Assembly: GCA_029339505.1 (NCBI GenBank)
Contig: JAQISU010000163.1
Span: 744,001-808,000, forward strand
Source of the DNA: Unio delphinus
Lineage: Eukaryota; Mollusca; Bivalvia; Unionida; Unionidae
Length of the DNA stretch: 64,000 bases
Direction of reading: 5' to 3'
Below the pieces are notes generated by a model that was given only the letters and a program-made list of their open reading frames with translations, ran no database searches and had not been told where the DNA came from. The position numbers and the translations under genes were made by a program. The first letter of the stretch is position 1; each line of letters opens with the position of its first letter. Shown here one piece after another: positions 8,117 through 18,316 of this stretch.

Positions 8117-8549
8117 CTAGGAAACGTAGTGTACATCAATGGTCCAATGACTTCCAACAGTGGAAATCTCAGTTTAATTCACAACGTTGTCAACCATGTC
8201 AAAGATAATGTATTTGTGTTATTGAAGAAAAAATGTTTGTTAATTGAAGAAAAAAAATGTTTGCTATTTAAAGAAAAAAATGTTTGTTAGCTGAAAAAAT
8301 GTTTGATATTTGAAAAAAAATATTTGTTTGTGAATTAAAAAATGTTTCATAGTTGAAAAAAATTGGTTTTGTTAGTTGTTTGAATACAAAATGTTGTCTT
8401 TTGAAACCAATGCGTCTGTCGTTTGTTTTACATTTTTATTAATATAAATGCTCTTTGACTTCTTTCTATCCCACGCATCAAACTATCCAAACGTTTCCAA
8501 CCCTAAACCGTAGAGTGGTGTTTTCTATCGCGTACGCGCTTGAACCATA
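8117..8549. other. Non-coding right flank of the Polinton-like element
   Basis: From about 8215 to 8400 there are five or six loose repeats of roughly 30 bp built on aaaaaatgtttgttagttgaa. An AT-rich stretch with ttttattaatataaatgc follows. This is a plausible 3' untranslated or terminal region, but I find no inverted repeat matching the left side of the window. No coding potential seen. Confidence 0.4.
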
Positions 8550-9905
8550 AAATAATGATCGCAAGTTGAGATTTAATATATTTAGCTAATTCCTTAAATG
8601 CTAATTGATGTTTAAGTTTATTATTCTCTCCTGGTTCATAAACATTGAAGATTTGTAATTTACATTTTCCAGTATTGACTAATAGAGACTGAATTTCTAT
8701 TAGTGAATTGCTAATTTCCTTTGATGTTATTGGTATTATGGTAGCAGATGGTAAGGTGTTATTTATAATTATGGCTAATTCACCCCCTGACCTTCTTTTC
8801 GATGTTGGAAATAGCCCGGGGAGTAGCTTTGTATTGATGGCAATGTTTTCGAGTTATCAGAAAGTTTAGTTTCTTAAATGCATAGGATGTCAGGTTTGTT
8901 AACAGTATTTATTAGTTTAAGTTCATTGATATTTCCTGACAATCCTCGTGCATTCCATTGCCATATAGAAACGTTCCCTTGTTGTGTATTAGCCATTTTT
9001 ATTAGGGTCGTTTATTGTAATTTAGTTCTCAAGTTGTGTTTTGATATTCTTGATAGACAGTTGTATATTATTTTGTGCATTTTGATCTATTAGATTTAAT
9101 TTGCCAATCAATTTGTCCAGTCGAGTAATGACTTCACCCAGTTCTTTAATTATTTCAGCATGTTGTGGTAGATTATTATTGTTGTTGCTTTTCTTGTTAT
9201 TGAGCTTATCCTTTTTTTTGTTTTAATTTGGAGTCCTGCATTTTCATTACTTGGTTGTTTGTTTAGTTGAAATAGAGTCGTAATAAGTAACTTTAACCAT
9301 TTTGTAGTTTAGGTGTTTGGTGTTCATAATCCCTACTATAGCTTGTTCCCAAATTGTAGAGGGACAGTTAGGTGATTGAGGTAGGTGTGGTCCTCTACAA
9401 TTAATACATTTTGGGGTTTTCCTGTTGCATGCCCCTTGGTGTTGCCCCCCACATTTATTACAGTTGGCCTGGAATTACAGGTGACCTTGAAGTGCCCCCA
9501 GTGTTGACATTTGGGGCAAAGCCTAGGTTTGTTTATGTAAGGCTCTAATCTATATCTTGTTCCTTTTGGTTCCTAGTTTGATTAGAGTCGGAAGGGGGGT
9601 GGGTGTTTTCAGAACAGTAATGTTTTTACTTGCCTTTTTGTTTCCTATTTGATAATTTTTGGTAATTTATTTGCTCTCCTTTTATGAGTTTATTTGCTAG
9701 CTCTTGATTGTTAAGCAAACTTAGTTGGCTAGTTAATTTGAGTACCGCTTTGTACGTTATCTTTTGTGGTACATGCTTTGTGGTAGTGGTGTTGGTAGTG
9801 TTCTGGTTAATTTGCTTATTTTTTGGAGTGTTGATAGTACCTTGAACTTGTTTATGTGGTTCGACTATAACAGGCATGATATGTATCGTTGCTTTCATTG
9901 CCTGG
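8550..9905 (-). pseudogene. Broken LINE fragment: ORF1 and start of ORF2 (I/Nimb-like)
   Basis: Read on the minus strand, a degraded ORF1 comes first. The 9898-9626 piece (90 aa) is rich in Asn/Thr/Lys with YKAVLKL. Then, at about 9530-9360, YINKPR.C..C..WGHF and further CCHC-type zinc knuckles appear, in shifting frames. Next is the start of an endonuclease (IWQWNARGL near 8950-8985, matching the apurinic-endonuclease start of ORF2, with PDILCI and a stop where QET would follow). The same landmarks occur in the plus-strand LINE at 12.5-17.6 kb (YINKPR, WGHF, IWQWNCRGL), so both belong to one family or close relatives. The fragment ends near 8550 without reverse transcriptase, so it is a dead partial copy. 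It is head-to-head with the other LINE. Confidence 0.7.
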
Positions 9906-9911
9906 TTGAAA

Positions 9912-10740
9912 TAGGGTATCTCATTTGGTTACGAGAGCCCTCTTTGAACAATCTCTATTACAAAACCTGATATGATCAATTTTGAACACCGCTCAAAATT
10001 TACAAATTTCATTACCAAACAGTGACTACACTTTTATATGTCGCCTAGACATATTAGTTAATTAAATTTGTTAGGGACTTATAATATGTACACTATTGTA
10101 GTAGAAAAATTGGCATAGTTAGGATATTAAAGAAAATTCTACGACTCATTTATTTGATACAATTGCACAGGTGGCTTACACAGTATTGGTATTAGGCTGT
10201 CCATTAGTACAACTGGATTGAATTTGAAATAAGTATGGCTTGGGCGTTCCAGGGCGTAAACGACATCCATCTACGACATCGGCTGGCCGACCTCCGGGAC
10301 CTTTTCCACTTTTTCCACATCCAGAGCCCATCAACATAGCGATATGAGAAAACTATTTTTCTCTCGCTATTATTTGGTGCCATTGCACCTCTATACCTTC
10401 TTCAGATTGGTTGATAGGGTTGAATGCGTGTTGGTTCTAATCCCACTCACCTGAAGGTCTTTCATTCGTGTCGATCAACACGACGACCAAATTAAATAGC
10501 ATACTTTGTATGCAGTAAAGCCCGTGGGGATGTGGCACAATTCCTTCTCTCGGGATTAATTAAATAGTCATCTTTGATGACATTAAGCAGTGCCAAATGT
10601 CTCTGAGTAGACGAGTGCACTTTAATTAAACTTCGATTCGATCCAGTCTGACCACCATTCGATTCTCCTCCGCATTCAGGCAGTGAACATCGAACAGGCA
10701 ACACCGGTCTTCGATGGGAGACCCAGTGAACGGACTACAG
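9912..10740 (+). repeat. Unclassified interspersed repeat, copy 1 (with hairpins)
   Basis: It begins with a short hairpin-like segment (CTCATTTGGTTACGAG) and continues through a block shared with 18317-18650 (cagtgactacac, aattgcacaggtggctta) to about 10262. It then runs through a second block shared with 11256-11700 (atgagaaaactatttttctc, ttggttgatagggttga). The second block contains hairpins 10499-10513 (GCATAC-TTT-GTATGC) and 10567-10581 (GTCATC-TTT-GATGAC), separated by ATTAATTAAATA-type linkers. No convincing ORF. It could be the 5' region of a retroelement; I cannot assign a class. Confidence 0.65.
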
Positions 10741-11186
10741 TAGAATAGAAGCCATGAGGACTGCATAACAAAAAAATAGTTGCAGCCATAGGCAAATATG
10801 GTGACTCATCAAATGATAGAGGACCACCCTGCTGATAGGAACCGTAGCTGTAATGAACTCCCCAGAGGAAACAACTTCAATGCATGGCAGGGCGGAATGG
10901 AAAATGGTGGACAGCACGAGGAAAACAGACGTGGGGCTAGTAGGGCAGATGGCGGACGCCATGTGGCATTTTATTTGAGTTATTGTTACGTGGACGAATG
11001 CTGAAACCTGAAGTTACCCTGCTGTTGATCGTGTTACAAACCATAAACCTGGCCTGACATCTTGTTGGAGGGAAATATGGCAGCTACGATGAAATGGGAA
11101 CCATGAGAAACTCTGGAACCCATATAACGGAGAAGCTACCCCGGCCATTATGCCTAGACGAAGAGCAAAATGATATGTATTGGGTT
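10741..11186. other. Non-coding spacer between two repeat copies
   Basis: Mixed-composition sequence that includes a purine-rich stretch (10845-10935). The open frames across it are short, overlap on both strands and show no recognisable domain. It lies between repeat copies 1 and 2 and ends with atgatatgtatt; a similar atgatatgtat lies at about 9877, shortly before copy 1. The spacer may therefore be part of the repeat unit. Confidence 0.4.
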
Positions 11187-11187
11187 T

Positions 11188-11700
11188 CTCATTTGGTTAC
11201 GAGAGCACTTTTTGAACAATCTTTATTACAAACCTGACTTGGTCAATTTTGAACAGCTGGCTTTCCGGGACTCTTTCCTCCTTTTCCGCGACCAGTACCC
11301 CTCAACATAGCAATATGAGAAAACTATTTTTCTCTCGCTATTATTTGGTGCCATTGCACGTCTAGTATCTTTCACCTGATTGGTTGATAGGGTTGAGTGT
11401 GTGTTGGTACTATTCCCACTCACCACGGCCTTACATTCACTTCGATAGTTGCTCAATAGCGACTCCGATTTGACGGCCTAATTAAATAGCGTACTTTGTA
11501 CGCATAAACGCCCGTTGGGGATGTGATACAATTCCTTCCCCACGGGATTAATTAAATAACTGTCAGTTGACAGATTAAACAGTGGTACATGACCCTCCGT
11601 GGTTGAAGCACTTTAATTAAACTTCGTTCGTTTAGTCTGGCTACCTATCGTTGGCACATCAACCCAAAGAAGATGAGCAGACTCAACAAGCTTAGGGAGC
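11188..11700 (+). repeat. Unclassified interspersed repeat, copy 2 (internally deleted)
   Basis: Same start as copy 1 (TCTCATTTGGTTACGAGAGC), but it jumps at about 11256 to the second block, so the part shared with 18.3-18.65 kb is missing. Hairpins are kept with altered stems: 11489-11503 (GCGTAC-TTT-GTACGC) and 11560-11573 (CTGTC-AGTT-GACAG). There is also a longer stem at 11511-11546 (CCCGTTGGGG with CCCCACGGG). A short ORF follows at once. Confidence 0.65.
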
Positions 11701-11816
11701 TTCAGATGCACCTGGAGCATGATAGACGTCTCCTGGACGAGCTGGCTATAGAGGCCTTAGAAGAACAGACTAGAATTGAAGAAGAAGAGAAGGAGAGAAA
11801 AAAGAAAGAAGAGTAG
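11673..11816 (+). CDS. Short coiled-coil ORF downstream of the hairpin repeat
   Basis: A 47-codon frame starting SRLNKLRELQMHLEHD and continuing with a Leu/Glu/Lys-rich, strongly helical tail ending in an EEEEKERKKKEE-type run. The heptad-like Leu spacing suggests a coiled coil. It starts where the structured repeat ends, which would fit a leader or gag-like N-terminus of the unclassified element. A Pro/Gln-rich frame in a different phase follows (11835-12032, about 65 aa). I do not recognise either; they may be pieces of one broken gene, or chance. Confidence 0.3.
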   Translation: MSRLNKLRELQMHLEHDRRLLDELAIEALEEQTRIEEEEKERKKKEE

Positions 11817-12271
11817 GACAAGAGAAGACCAATCTTGCCTCACCTCATGATGGTTGAAGTCTGTCAGGTGAAACATGAGGTGAGGAAGCCACCACAACCA
11901 GGGCCAATTCACCAGTCACTGCCTCAGTCACTGTCTCAGCCGCAACAATCACAACTTCATCCACGGTTTCGGTATACAGGAAGACATGAAGAGTCTTTCA
12001 CTATTTATCCCTCAAACGGAAGATTGGGATAGTGAAGCCACTCAAGCTTCCTCTGCACTCCCAATAAAAACAGTTAATTGGGAGAATGATTGGAGCCGCC
12101 GTTGTGTGTGCGGGGCTAGACCTGGGAGGTGCCAGCCTTAACCAGGTGTATTTAGGAGTTTTAAAAAAACAGCCCTTCTCAAGGCTACCCAATACTCTAG
12201 AAAAGAGACTGTTCAAATTGCCAATTGTTATGAGAGAGGAGTAGTATGATTATAAACACTGACTCTTTTTT

Positions 12272-12510
12272 GGATGGTAGATGGTGTGATATTGGATAGT
12301 AAATTATATGATTTGTTTGGCTGCTTCCCCATCTGTGTGTGTGGGTGGTAGATGGTGTGATATTAGATAGTAAATTGTGTGGTTTGTTTTGGTTGCTTCC
12401 CCGTGTGTGTGTGTCTGTGGATGGTAGATGGTGTGATATTGGATAGTAAATTATGTGGTTTTCTTGGTTGCTTCCCCGTGTGTGGATAGTAAATTGTATG
12501 GTTTGTGAAT
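12272..12510 (+). repeat. Tandem repeat of 71-76 bp upstream of the LINE
   Basis: Three copies of a unit beginning GGTAGATGGTGTGATATT (12276, 12347, 12423) and containing ggatagtaaatt, ggttgcttcccc and a (GT)n tract, plus a partial fourth. Sitting just before ORF1, it may be the tandem 5' UTR of the LINE, as in LINEs with repeated promoter monomers; this is an inference from position. Between 11817 and 12272 I see no other structure than short open frames. Confidence 0.7.
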
Positions 12511-12520
12511 AGTATATAAT

Positions 12521-13618
12521 ATGAAAAGTGAGTGTAAGGGATGTTTTCCTTTACGTCCGTGCTTAATATATATATATATATACATACAACAACATGGCGG
12601 AGAGTTTAGGATTGTTAGACCGCAAAAGGATTATATCATAATACAATGCAACACATTGAAACAAGTCTGCAAATATATGGAAATCACAACCATAGCAGGG
12701 CTCCCAGTACAAATCACAAGGCACAAAGCCACAATCAAACATTACAATAATAATAACAAAACAAGCACGACTCAAGATAAGGATAAATACACCCAAATAT
12801 CATATTTAGCAAACCAAGCTAAATACAAAGCAATTCTTAAACTACCTCGAACAATGGTGTGGAAAACGAAAAAAAAATATTGAATATGACCTCAGATTTC
12901 ACAAAATAACTTGCAAAAGGGTTGTCAAATTACGAAATCATCTAGGAATGGAAACGTCAACAATCCTACTAGAATTCCAACAACCCCCACCAGCACACGT
13001 CAGAATTGGACCACATGGAACTAAAGTAAAGCTACAGCAGTACATCAACAAACCCCGATACTGCAATAACTGCTGTAAATGGGGTCACTTTCTTCCCGCT
13101 GCCGTTCACACCCAAGATGTGGAAAATGTGGCGGCAAACACACAGGAACATGCTTTATTAAAATACCAAAGTGTGCTAACTGTGGGGCTGATCACAAATC
13201 ATATGATACACAATGCCCCATAGCAGTACAAGAAAAAGTTATTATTCGACTAATGGATCAACAAAACATCTCCTAAAATCAAGCCAAGAAACAACATATG
13301 CAAAAGGAAATCATACCTAAAGCAAAAAAGGCAGAAGTACAACCCAAATTAAAAACAACTAAACAAAATAATGACAAAGATACTACAAGACAAGCTTCAA
13401 ATCAGGAACAAACATTAACACCTGCGAGAACGAGAAACCTAGATACAACCGCAAACACCGGGATATTTTTCAATAGAACAACCATTGACACCTATTTAAA
13501 CAAACTACAAAAATCAATCAGCAACCAAATGAAGAACGACCGAATTACTAAAGATGAATTTATTAGCATATATATGCAGCAAATACAGGACTACCTAGCA
13601 TTAACCCATCACGAATAA
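12521..13618 (+). pseudogene. LINE ORF1 (gag-like, zinc knuckle), broken
   Basis: ORF1 of the plus-strand LINE, an RNA-binding chaperone in I/Nimb-type elements. The first piece (to 12883) contains FRIVRPQKDY and LPVQITRHKA, resembling an RRM-like region. After a frame change, TSTILLEFQQPPP and YINKPRYCNNC..WGHF (about 12954-13090) lead into the first zinc knuckle. Another frame change gives CGKCGGKHTGTC and CANCGADHKSYDTQC (second and third knuckles). A TAA at 13274-13276 interrupts the same frame, which then continues as a Lys/Gln-rich tail to 13618. So there are at least two frameshifts and one stop, whereas ORF2 is open. Confidence 0.8.
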
Positions 13619-13659
13619 ATCAACAACAACAAAAAAAGTCATTAACAACAGCATAAACA

Positions 13660-16600
13660 ATGGATATTGGAAATAGACATAAAAATAAAAATAAAAATAA
13701 AAATAAAAATAAAAATAATGCTTCGACTAACAAAACAAAAAACAAGACCCGAGACAAGTTACTTATATGGCAATGGAATTGCAGAGGGCTAAATAAAAAC
13801 CATGGAGAACTAATTGCAGCAATCCACGGAACAATCACCAAGCCCAAGATCATCTGTCTTCAAGAAACTCTACTTAAGGAAACTAGTACAAACATTCCTA
13901 AAATAACAGGATATCAAACTACATTCTTAAAACACAGAAGTACCGGCAAAAAAGGAGGAGGCCTAGCCATATATGTACATGAGACCATCACAGACGCAGT
14001 AGAGGAAGTTATTAATGTGAACTCAGGAGAAACACCAGTTGAATTTCAAAAAATTGTTTTCACAGTAGCAACCAAAACAATACATCTGTACAACATATAT
14101 GATCCAGGACAAAATAGCCAAAACAACAACCGACTTTTTCAACAAATATTCAAGAAAAGGGGCACAAACACTATTATCTGCGGCGACTTCAATGCACATC
14201 ACACAGAATGGGGTAGTGACCGCACAGATACAAGAGGGAAAAACATCTTAAAATACATAACAGAAGAACAACTAGAACTTTTGAACAACGGAACCCCCAC
14301 ACGTATAGACCCCAGCCAAGGCAAACTCTCTACCATTGACCTAACCATTGCGACGCCTAGCCTGGCTGTAATTACCCAATGGGAAGTGATGCAACATTCT
14401 ACATTAGGCAGCGACCACTTCCCCCTATGTACCACCATATACGTCTCGTGCCCAACGGAGCAACAAAAAACACAACAAAGATGGAAACTCAAAAAGGCAA
14501 ATTGGAACAGCTTTAAAGACCAACTTAAATTAGTAAACCTTGCGGAAATCCAAGATGAGGATACAAATAAATATTATGACAATCTCATACAAATTATAAA
14601 CGAAGCGGCAAATAAGAGTATACCCAAAACAACAGGTTTCCATTATAAACAGACGGCAATCCCCTGGTGGACAGAAAATTGCAAAATTGCCATTCAGAAG
14701 AAAAAAACAGCCTTAAATCGCTTTAAACACACAAAAACCGCCTCTGACTTTCTTATATACAAACAAACAGAAATCAACACTAGGACGGTAATAAATGAGG
14801 CAAAAAAGGACTCATGGAGAAGATACTGCACAACGCTCAATCATAAAACAAATACTAAAGAAATCTGGAATAAAATAAAAGCCATGAAAGGCAAAACACC
14901 AACAACAGCGCCGAAAATCCAGGGAACAAAAAACAACATGGAAGTAGCAGAGAAGTTAGCCCAACACTTTGCTAACTCCAGCAGCGATAACAATCATAAA
15001 CATGAGTTTTTACATCAAAAATCAACATTAGAAAAAGAATTTCCCCACATTTTCAAAGATCGAGACAACAGAGATTCGCCACTGAATGACCCTTTTTATC
15101 TGAAAGAATGGAGACAAGCCCTCAGCCAAAACAAAAGTACATCACCAGGAGAGGATAACCTAGGCTATGAAATATACAAACAATTACCACCCAATATGCA
15201 GAGCATGCGCATTACCTTAGACTTAATAAATCTGATATGGAGAACAGGTCGCATCCCCACACTATGGAAGCGAGCCATAATCATAGCCATCCCAAAACCA
15301 GGCAAAGACCCTACTAATGTAACCTCCTACAGACCTATTTCACTAACTAATACAATCTGTAAGGTAATGGAAACAATGGTTAACAATAGATTAAAACACC
15401 ACCTAGAACAAAATCAACTACTGGCTGAAACCCAAAGTGGATTTAGGAATAAACGATCTACACTTGATCAATTAATCCGTCTGGAAGCCAACATCAAATT
15501 AGCATTTAATGCCAAAAGGAAAAGAGATAGACACCTAATAGCAATATTTCTAGACTTAGAGAAAGCCCTCGACCTAGTCTGGACCAATGGCCTCATATCT
15601 CAACTCAACCAATTTGGCATAACAGGAAGAATGCACCGCTGGATAGCAAACTTCCTTACTGGAAGAACCTTTAAAACTAGAGTAAGAGAGGCCTTGTCCC
15701 AAACATATACACTGGATAATGGAACCCCCCAAGGAAGTGTGATTAGCCCAACCCTATTCAATCTAATGGTCAACAATCTAACCAACTATCTCAAAAATTG
15801 CCCAGTTGATCTGTCACAATTTGCCGATGACAGTAGTATCTGGAAAGCAGGAAATCCGAATAGTCAAAAGAACATCACTCAAATTCAGAAAGGACTAGAC
15901 ATCATCGGCACATGGGCCAACAACTGGGGCTTCAAAATATCCCAAATAAAAACAGTTGCCATGCTCTTCTCCCCAACTAATAAACAACCTAAATACCCTA
16001 AACTATATATGCAGAATCAGCTCATCCAATTCCAAAAGGAGACCCACTTCCTGGGAATGCTACTAAATGAAACAATCAATTGGAAATCACACATACAACA
16101 AACTATTCAAAAATGTCAAAAAGATCTAAACATACTTAAAAACATCAAAGGTACTACATGGGGAGCTGATCAGCAAACTATGCTAATGATCTACAAATCT
16201 TTAATTCGAAGTAAGATAGACTATGGCTCCCAGATCTATTCCTCAGCCAACAAGGAAACACTTAGACAACTAGATAGCATCCAATATAGAGCACTTAGAC
16301 TTTGCACTGGTGCATTACCGAACACCTCCCTGGAAGAACTACAAATCCTCGCATGTGAACCACCATTACAACTGAGAAGAGAAGAACACATACTTAGATA
16401 CGCCTGTAGAATCTCAATACATAAGGAGATTAATCCCACCAGAAACATAATAAGTAAATGTCAAACCACCTTTAGCTCAAGACTGGTACCACATCCTCCA
16501 GCAGCTAACAAAATACACACACTCTGCAAAGAACTCAATCAAATAGAACTCCAAGCAGAACAACTACTTATCAAGGACCCCACACCTTGGAGAAATAACC

Positions 16601-17586
16601 AACCTAACATCAACCTAACAGCACTCCAACTGTTACATAAGCGCGACAACCCCAATATCACATTAACACAAGTACAAAACCTCGTCAACAACAACTATGA
16701 TGGATATGTAAAAATCTATACTGACGGCTCAAAATCTAAAGAACTACATAGAACGGCTGCAGCAGTAGTGATCCCAGAACATCAGATCACATTTACGACA
16801 AGACTACCGGATGACTGTTCCATATATACCGCGGAATTCTGGGCCATCAACCGAGCCCTAAAATGGATAGTAACACAAAATCAAAAACAGTACGTAATCA
16901 TAACAGACTCACTTAGTGTACTTGAAAGTATTGAGACAGGTAATTCCAAAAGTAGACAAAATCTTCTAGAGGACACTATGCTGACCATCAGGGAAGCAGA
17001 TAAATCACACCAAACCATACACTTCTTGTGCGTGCCATCTCACATCAATTTGCCTGGAAATGAAAAAGCAGACCAAGCAGCAAAAAGCAGTCTGATGAAA
17101 GACCAAATTGAACCCGTACAGTACAACACTCAGGAACTATATAGTCAAGTCAGGGACAGAATTAATAATAAATGGCAACAACAATGGGAAAACTCCACAA
17201 AGGGTAGACATCTATACCAACTACAAAAAGAGGTCACTAGAACTCAGCGTTTACCAAAAAGCCTGGCAGCCATTGATATTAAAATAATCAACAGAATCAG
17301 AACAGGTAAAACACTACTAAATGGCAGTTTTATGAAACATATAAGTACAGGACCCACGCCGGATAAATGTCCACACTGTCCAGAAACTGAAACATTGGAA
17401 CATGTATTCAACATATGTCACAAATATCATCGACAACGTACCGTCTTCCAACTACAACAAAGAAAACTTGACTCAGTTACATCATTCCCCCAAATTCTAG
17501 ATAAAAGGTATAACAAAAACGTAAATGCTACCTATATAAATATACTTAATTACCTAAAATCAATAGACATAAAACACAAAATATAA
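13660..17586 (+). CDS. LINE ORF2: endonuclease, reverse transcriptase and RNase H (I/Nimb-like)
   Basis: An uninterrupted 1308-residue polyprotein for target-primed retrotransposition. Apurinic-type endonuclease: IWQWNCRGL (N40), CLQET (E69), CGDFNAHH (D176), GSDHF (D252/H253). Reverse transcriptase: YRPISLTNTICKVMET, TQSGFRNKRSTLDQL, catalytic LDLEKALD (usually AFD), GTPQGSVISPTLFN, and LSQFADD with FADD at 721-724. RNase H: YTDGSK (D1022), TAEFWAI (E1059), ITDSLS (D1083), SHI.LPGNEKAD (H1128, D1138). C-terminal knuckle CPHC...H....C from C1237. An RNase H domain in a two-ORF LINE points to the I group (I, Nimb and relatives). A (AAATAA)n microsatellite codes an Asn/Lys run at residues 8-20. 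All catalytic residues are present, so this ORF could still be active, but its ORF1 is broken. Confidence 0.93.
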   Translation: MDIGNRHKNKNKNKNKNKNNASTNKTKNKTRDKLLIWQWNCRGLNKNHGELIAAIHGTITKPKIICLQETLLKETSTNIPKITGYQTTFLKHRSTGKKGGGLAIYVHETITDAVEEVINVNSGETPVEFQKIVFTVATKTIHLYNIYDPGQNSQNNNRLFQQIFKKRGTNTIICGDFNAHHTEWGSDRTDTRGKNILKYITEEQLELLNNGTPTRIDPSQGKLSTIDLTIATPSLAVITQWEVMQHSTLGSDHFPLCTTIYVSCPTEQQKTQQRWKLKKANWNSFKDQLKLVNLAEIQDEDTNKYYDNLIQIINEAANKSIPKTTGFHYKQTAIPWWTENCKIAIQKKKTALNRFKHTKTASDFLIYKQTEINTRTVINEAKKDSWRRYCTTLNHKTNTKEIWNKIKAMKGKTPTTAPKIQGTKNNMEVAEKLAQHFANSSSDNNHKHEFLHQKSTLEKEFPHIFKDRDNRDSPLNDPFYLKEWRQALSQNKSTSPGEDNLGYEIYKQLPPNMQSMRITLDLINLIWRTGRIPTLWKRAIIIAIPKPGKDPTNVTSYRPISLTNTICKVMETMVNNRLKHHLEQNQLLAETQSGFRNKRSTLDQLIRLEANIKLAFNAKRKRDRHLIAIFLDLEKALDLVWTNGLISQLNQFGITGRMHRWIANFLTGRTFKTRVREALSQTYTLDNGTPQGSVISPTLFNLMVNNLTNYLKNCPVDLSQFADDSSIWKAGNPNSQKNITQIQKGLDIIGTWANNWGFKISQIKTVAMLFSPTNKQPKYPKLYMQNQLIQFQKETHFLGMLLNETINWKSHIQQTIQKCQKDLNILKNIKGTTWGADQQTMLMIYKSLIRSKIDYGSQIYSSANKETLRQLDSIQYRALRLCTGALPNTSLEELQILACEPPLQLRREEHILRYACRISIHKEINPTRNIISKCQTTFSSRLVPHPPAANKIHTLCKELNQIELQAEQLLIKDPTPWRNNQPNINLTALQLLHKRDNPNITLTQVQNLVNNNYDGYVKIYTDGSKSKELHRTAAAVVIPEHQITFTTRLPDDCSIYTAEFWAINRALKWIVTQNQKQYVIITDSLSVLESIETGNSKSRQNLLEDTMLTIREADKSHQTIHFLCVPSHINLPGNEKADQAAKSSLMKDQIEPVQYNTQELYSQVRDRINNKWQQQWENSTKGRHLYQLQKEVTRTQRLPKSLAAIDIKIINRIRTGKTLLNGSFMKHISTGPTPDKCPHCPETETLEHVFNICHKYHRQRTVFQLQQRKLDSVTSFPQILDKRYNKNVNATYINILNYLKSIDIKHKI

Positions 17587-17651
17587 ATATCCAAACCATC
17601 AAAAAAGTAAATAAACATAAACATAGTCAAAGAGTTAATATTTATCAATCA

Positions 17652-17872
17652 AGGGGCCAGAGCAGATAATAACATCGCTAGCTCAAAAAACAGACCCACG
17701 TAACAATGCCTTAAATAAACATACAAAAAATAAATATCATAACTACCAAATAAATAAATAATTAACGAGGCCACATCGGATAAAGGGGCCAGAGCGGATA
17801 GTAATACCGCTAGCTTAAAAAAGCAGAACCACTTAACATTACCCTAAAATAAATATATAAAATAAAAGAGAA
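17652..17872 (+). repeat. Tandem duplication in the LINE 3' region
   Basis: Two copies of a unit of about 132 bp (starts aggggccagagc at 17652 and 17784), each followed by taat..c.gctagct and an AT-rich part. It lies 66 bases after the ORF2 stop, so it is likely 3' UTR. Confidence 0.75.
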
Positions 17873-18316
17873 AAGGGGAAAGGAAGGGAAAGGGGGGGGG
17901 GATAATATAAACATTGTAATGCGAGGGAAAAAAAAGAAAGGCGAGAAAAGGAAGAAAGGGAAAAATAAAAATAAAAAAGAGAACATTACACTAAGTAGTG
18001 GCATAATGTAGGTACAGTAAAACCAGTCAACCGACAAGTGGCAAGATAAATACAAGTGTGATGAGAACACCGGGATCAAATAGTGATAGCTCAAGGAAAC
18101 AACACCAACCAACCGACAAGAAAAAGTAAAAAGAAAGGGATGGAAGAAGAAAAAAGAAAGAAAGAGGGAAGAAGGGAGTAGGAAGAAAGTGGGAAAGAGA
18201 AAAGGGAAAAGAAGAGAAAAAGAAGAAGGAAGAAATTAAATAACACCAAACACACCCCACTCTAACTCAATTATTTTATTTATTTTTTTTTTGTTTGTTT
18301 TTTTCTTCTTTCCCAG
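17873..18316. other. Purine-rich and T-rich tail after the LINE
   Basis: The plus strand has long G/A-rich runs at 17876-17960 and 18120-18240 (aagaaagaaagaggg type), then a T-rich stretch at 18270-18312. Reading frames on the minus strand here are low-complexity Phe/Ser/Leu runs, not genes. This could be the end of the LINE plus target sequence; I cannot fix the 3' end. Confidence 0.5.

Larger units (their letters stand above)
1..8120. mobile_element. Endogenous Polinton/adintovirus-like element, decayed
   Basis: A cluster of virus-hallmark genes: family B polymerase-helicase, HNH frame, retroviral-type integrase, PLA2-like domain, zinc-ribbon protein, A32-like packaging ATPase, capsid-like protein and adenain-like protease. 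Integrase, PolB, packaging ATPase and adenain protease together define Polintons (Mavericks) and the related adintoviruses. Transcription is in three blocks: plus (154-3646), minus (3639-5123) and plus (5129-8116), with almost no space between genes. I cannot see terminal inverted repeats or a target duplication. The left end may lie outside the window, and the right end is only bracketed by the last recognisable codons (8116) and the LINE relic starting near 8550. Several genes carry stops or frame changes, so the copy is probably inactive. The polymerase is unlike the usual Polinton PolB because it carries a helicase. Confidence 0.85.

Noticed and set aside
17810..18260. Minus-strand ORFs rich in Phe/Ser/Leu as membrane proteins
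   Set aside because: They translate the purine-rich strand after the LINE; low complexity only.
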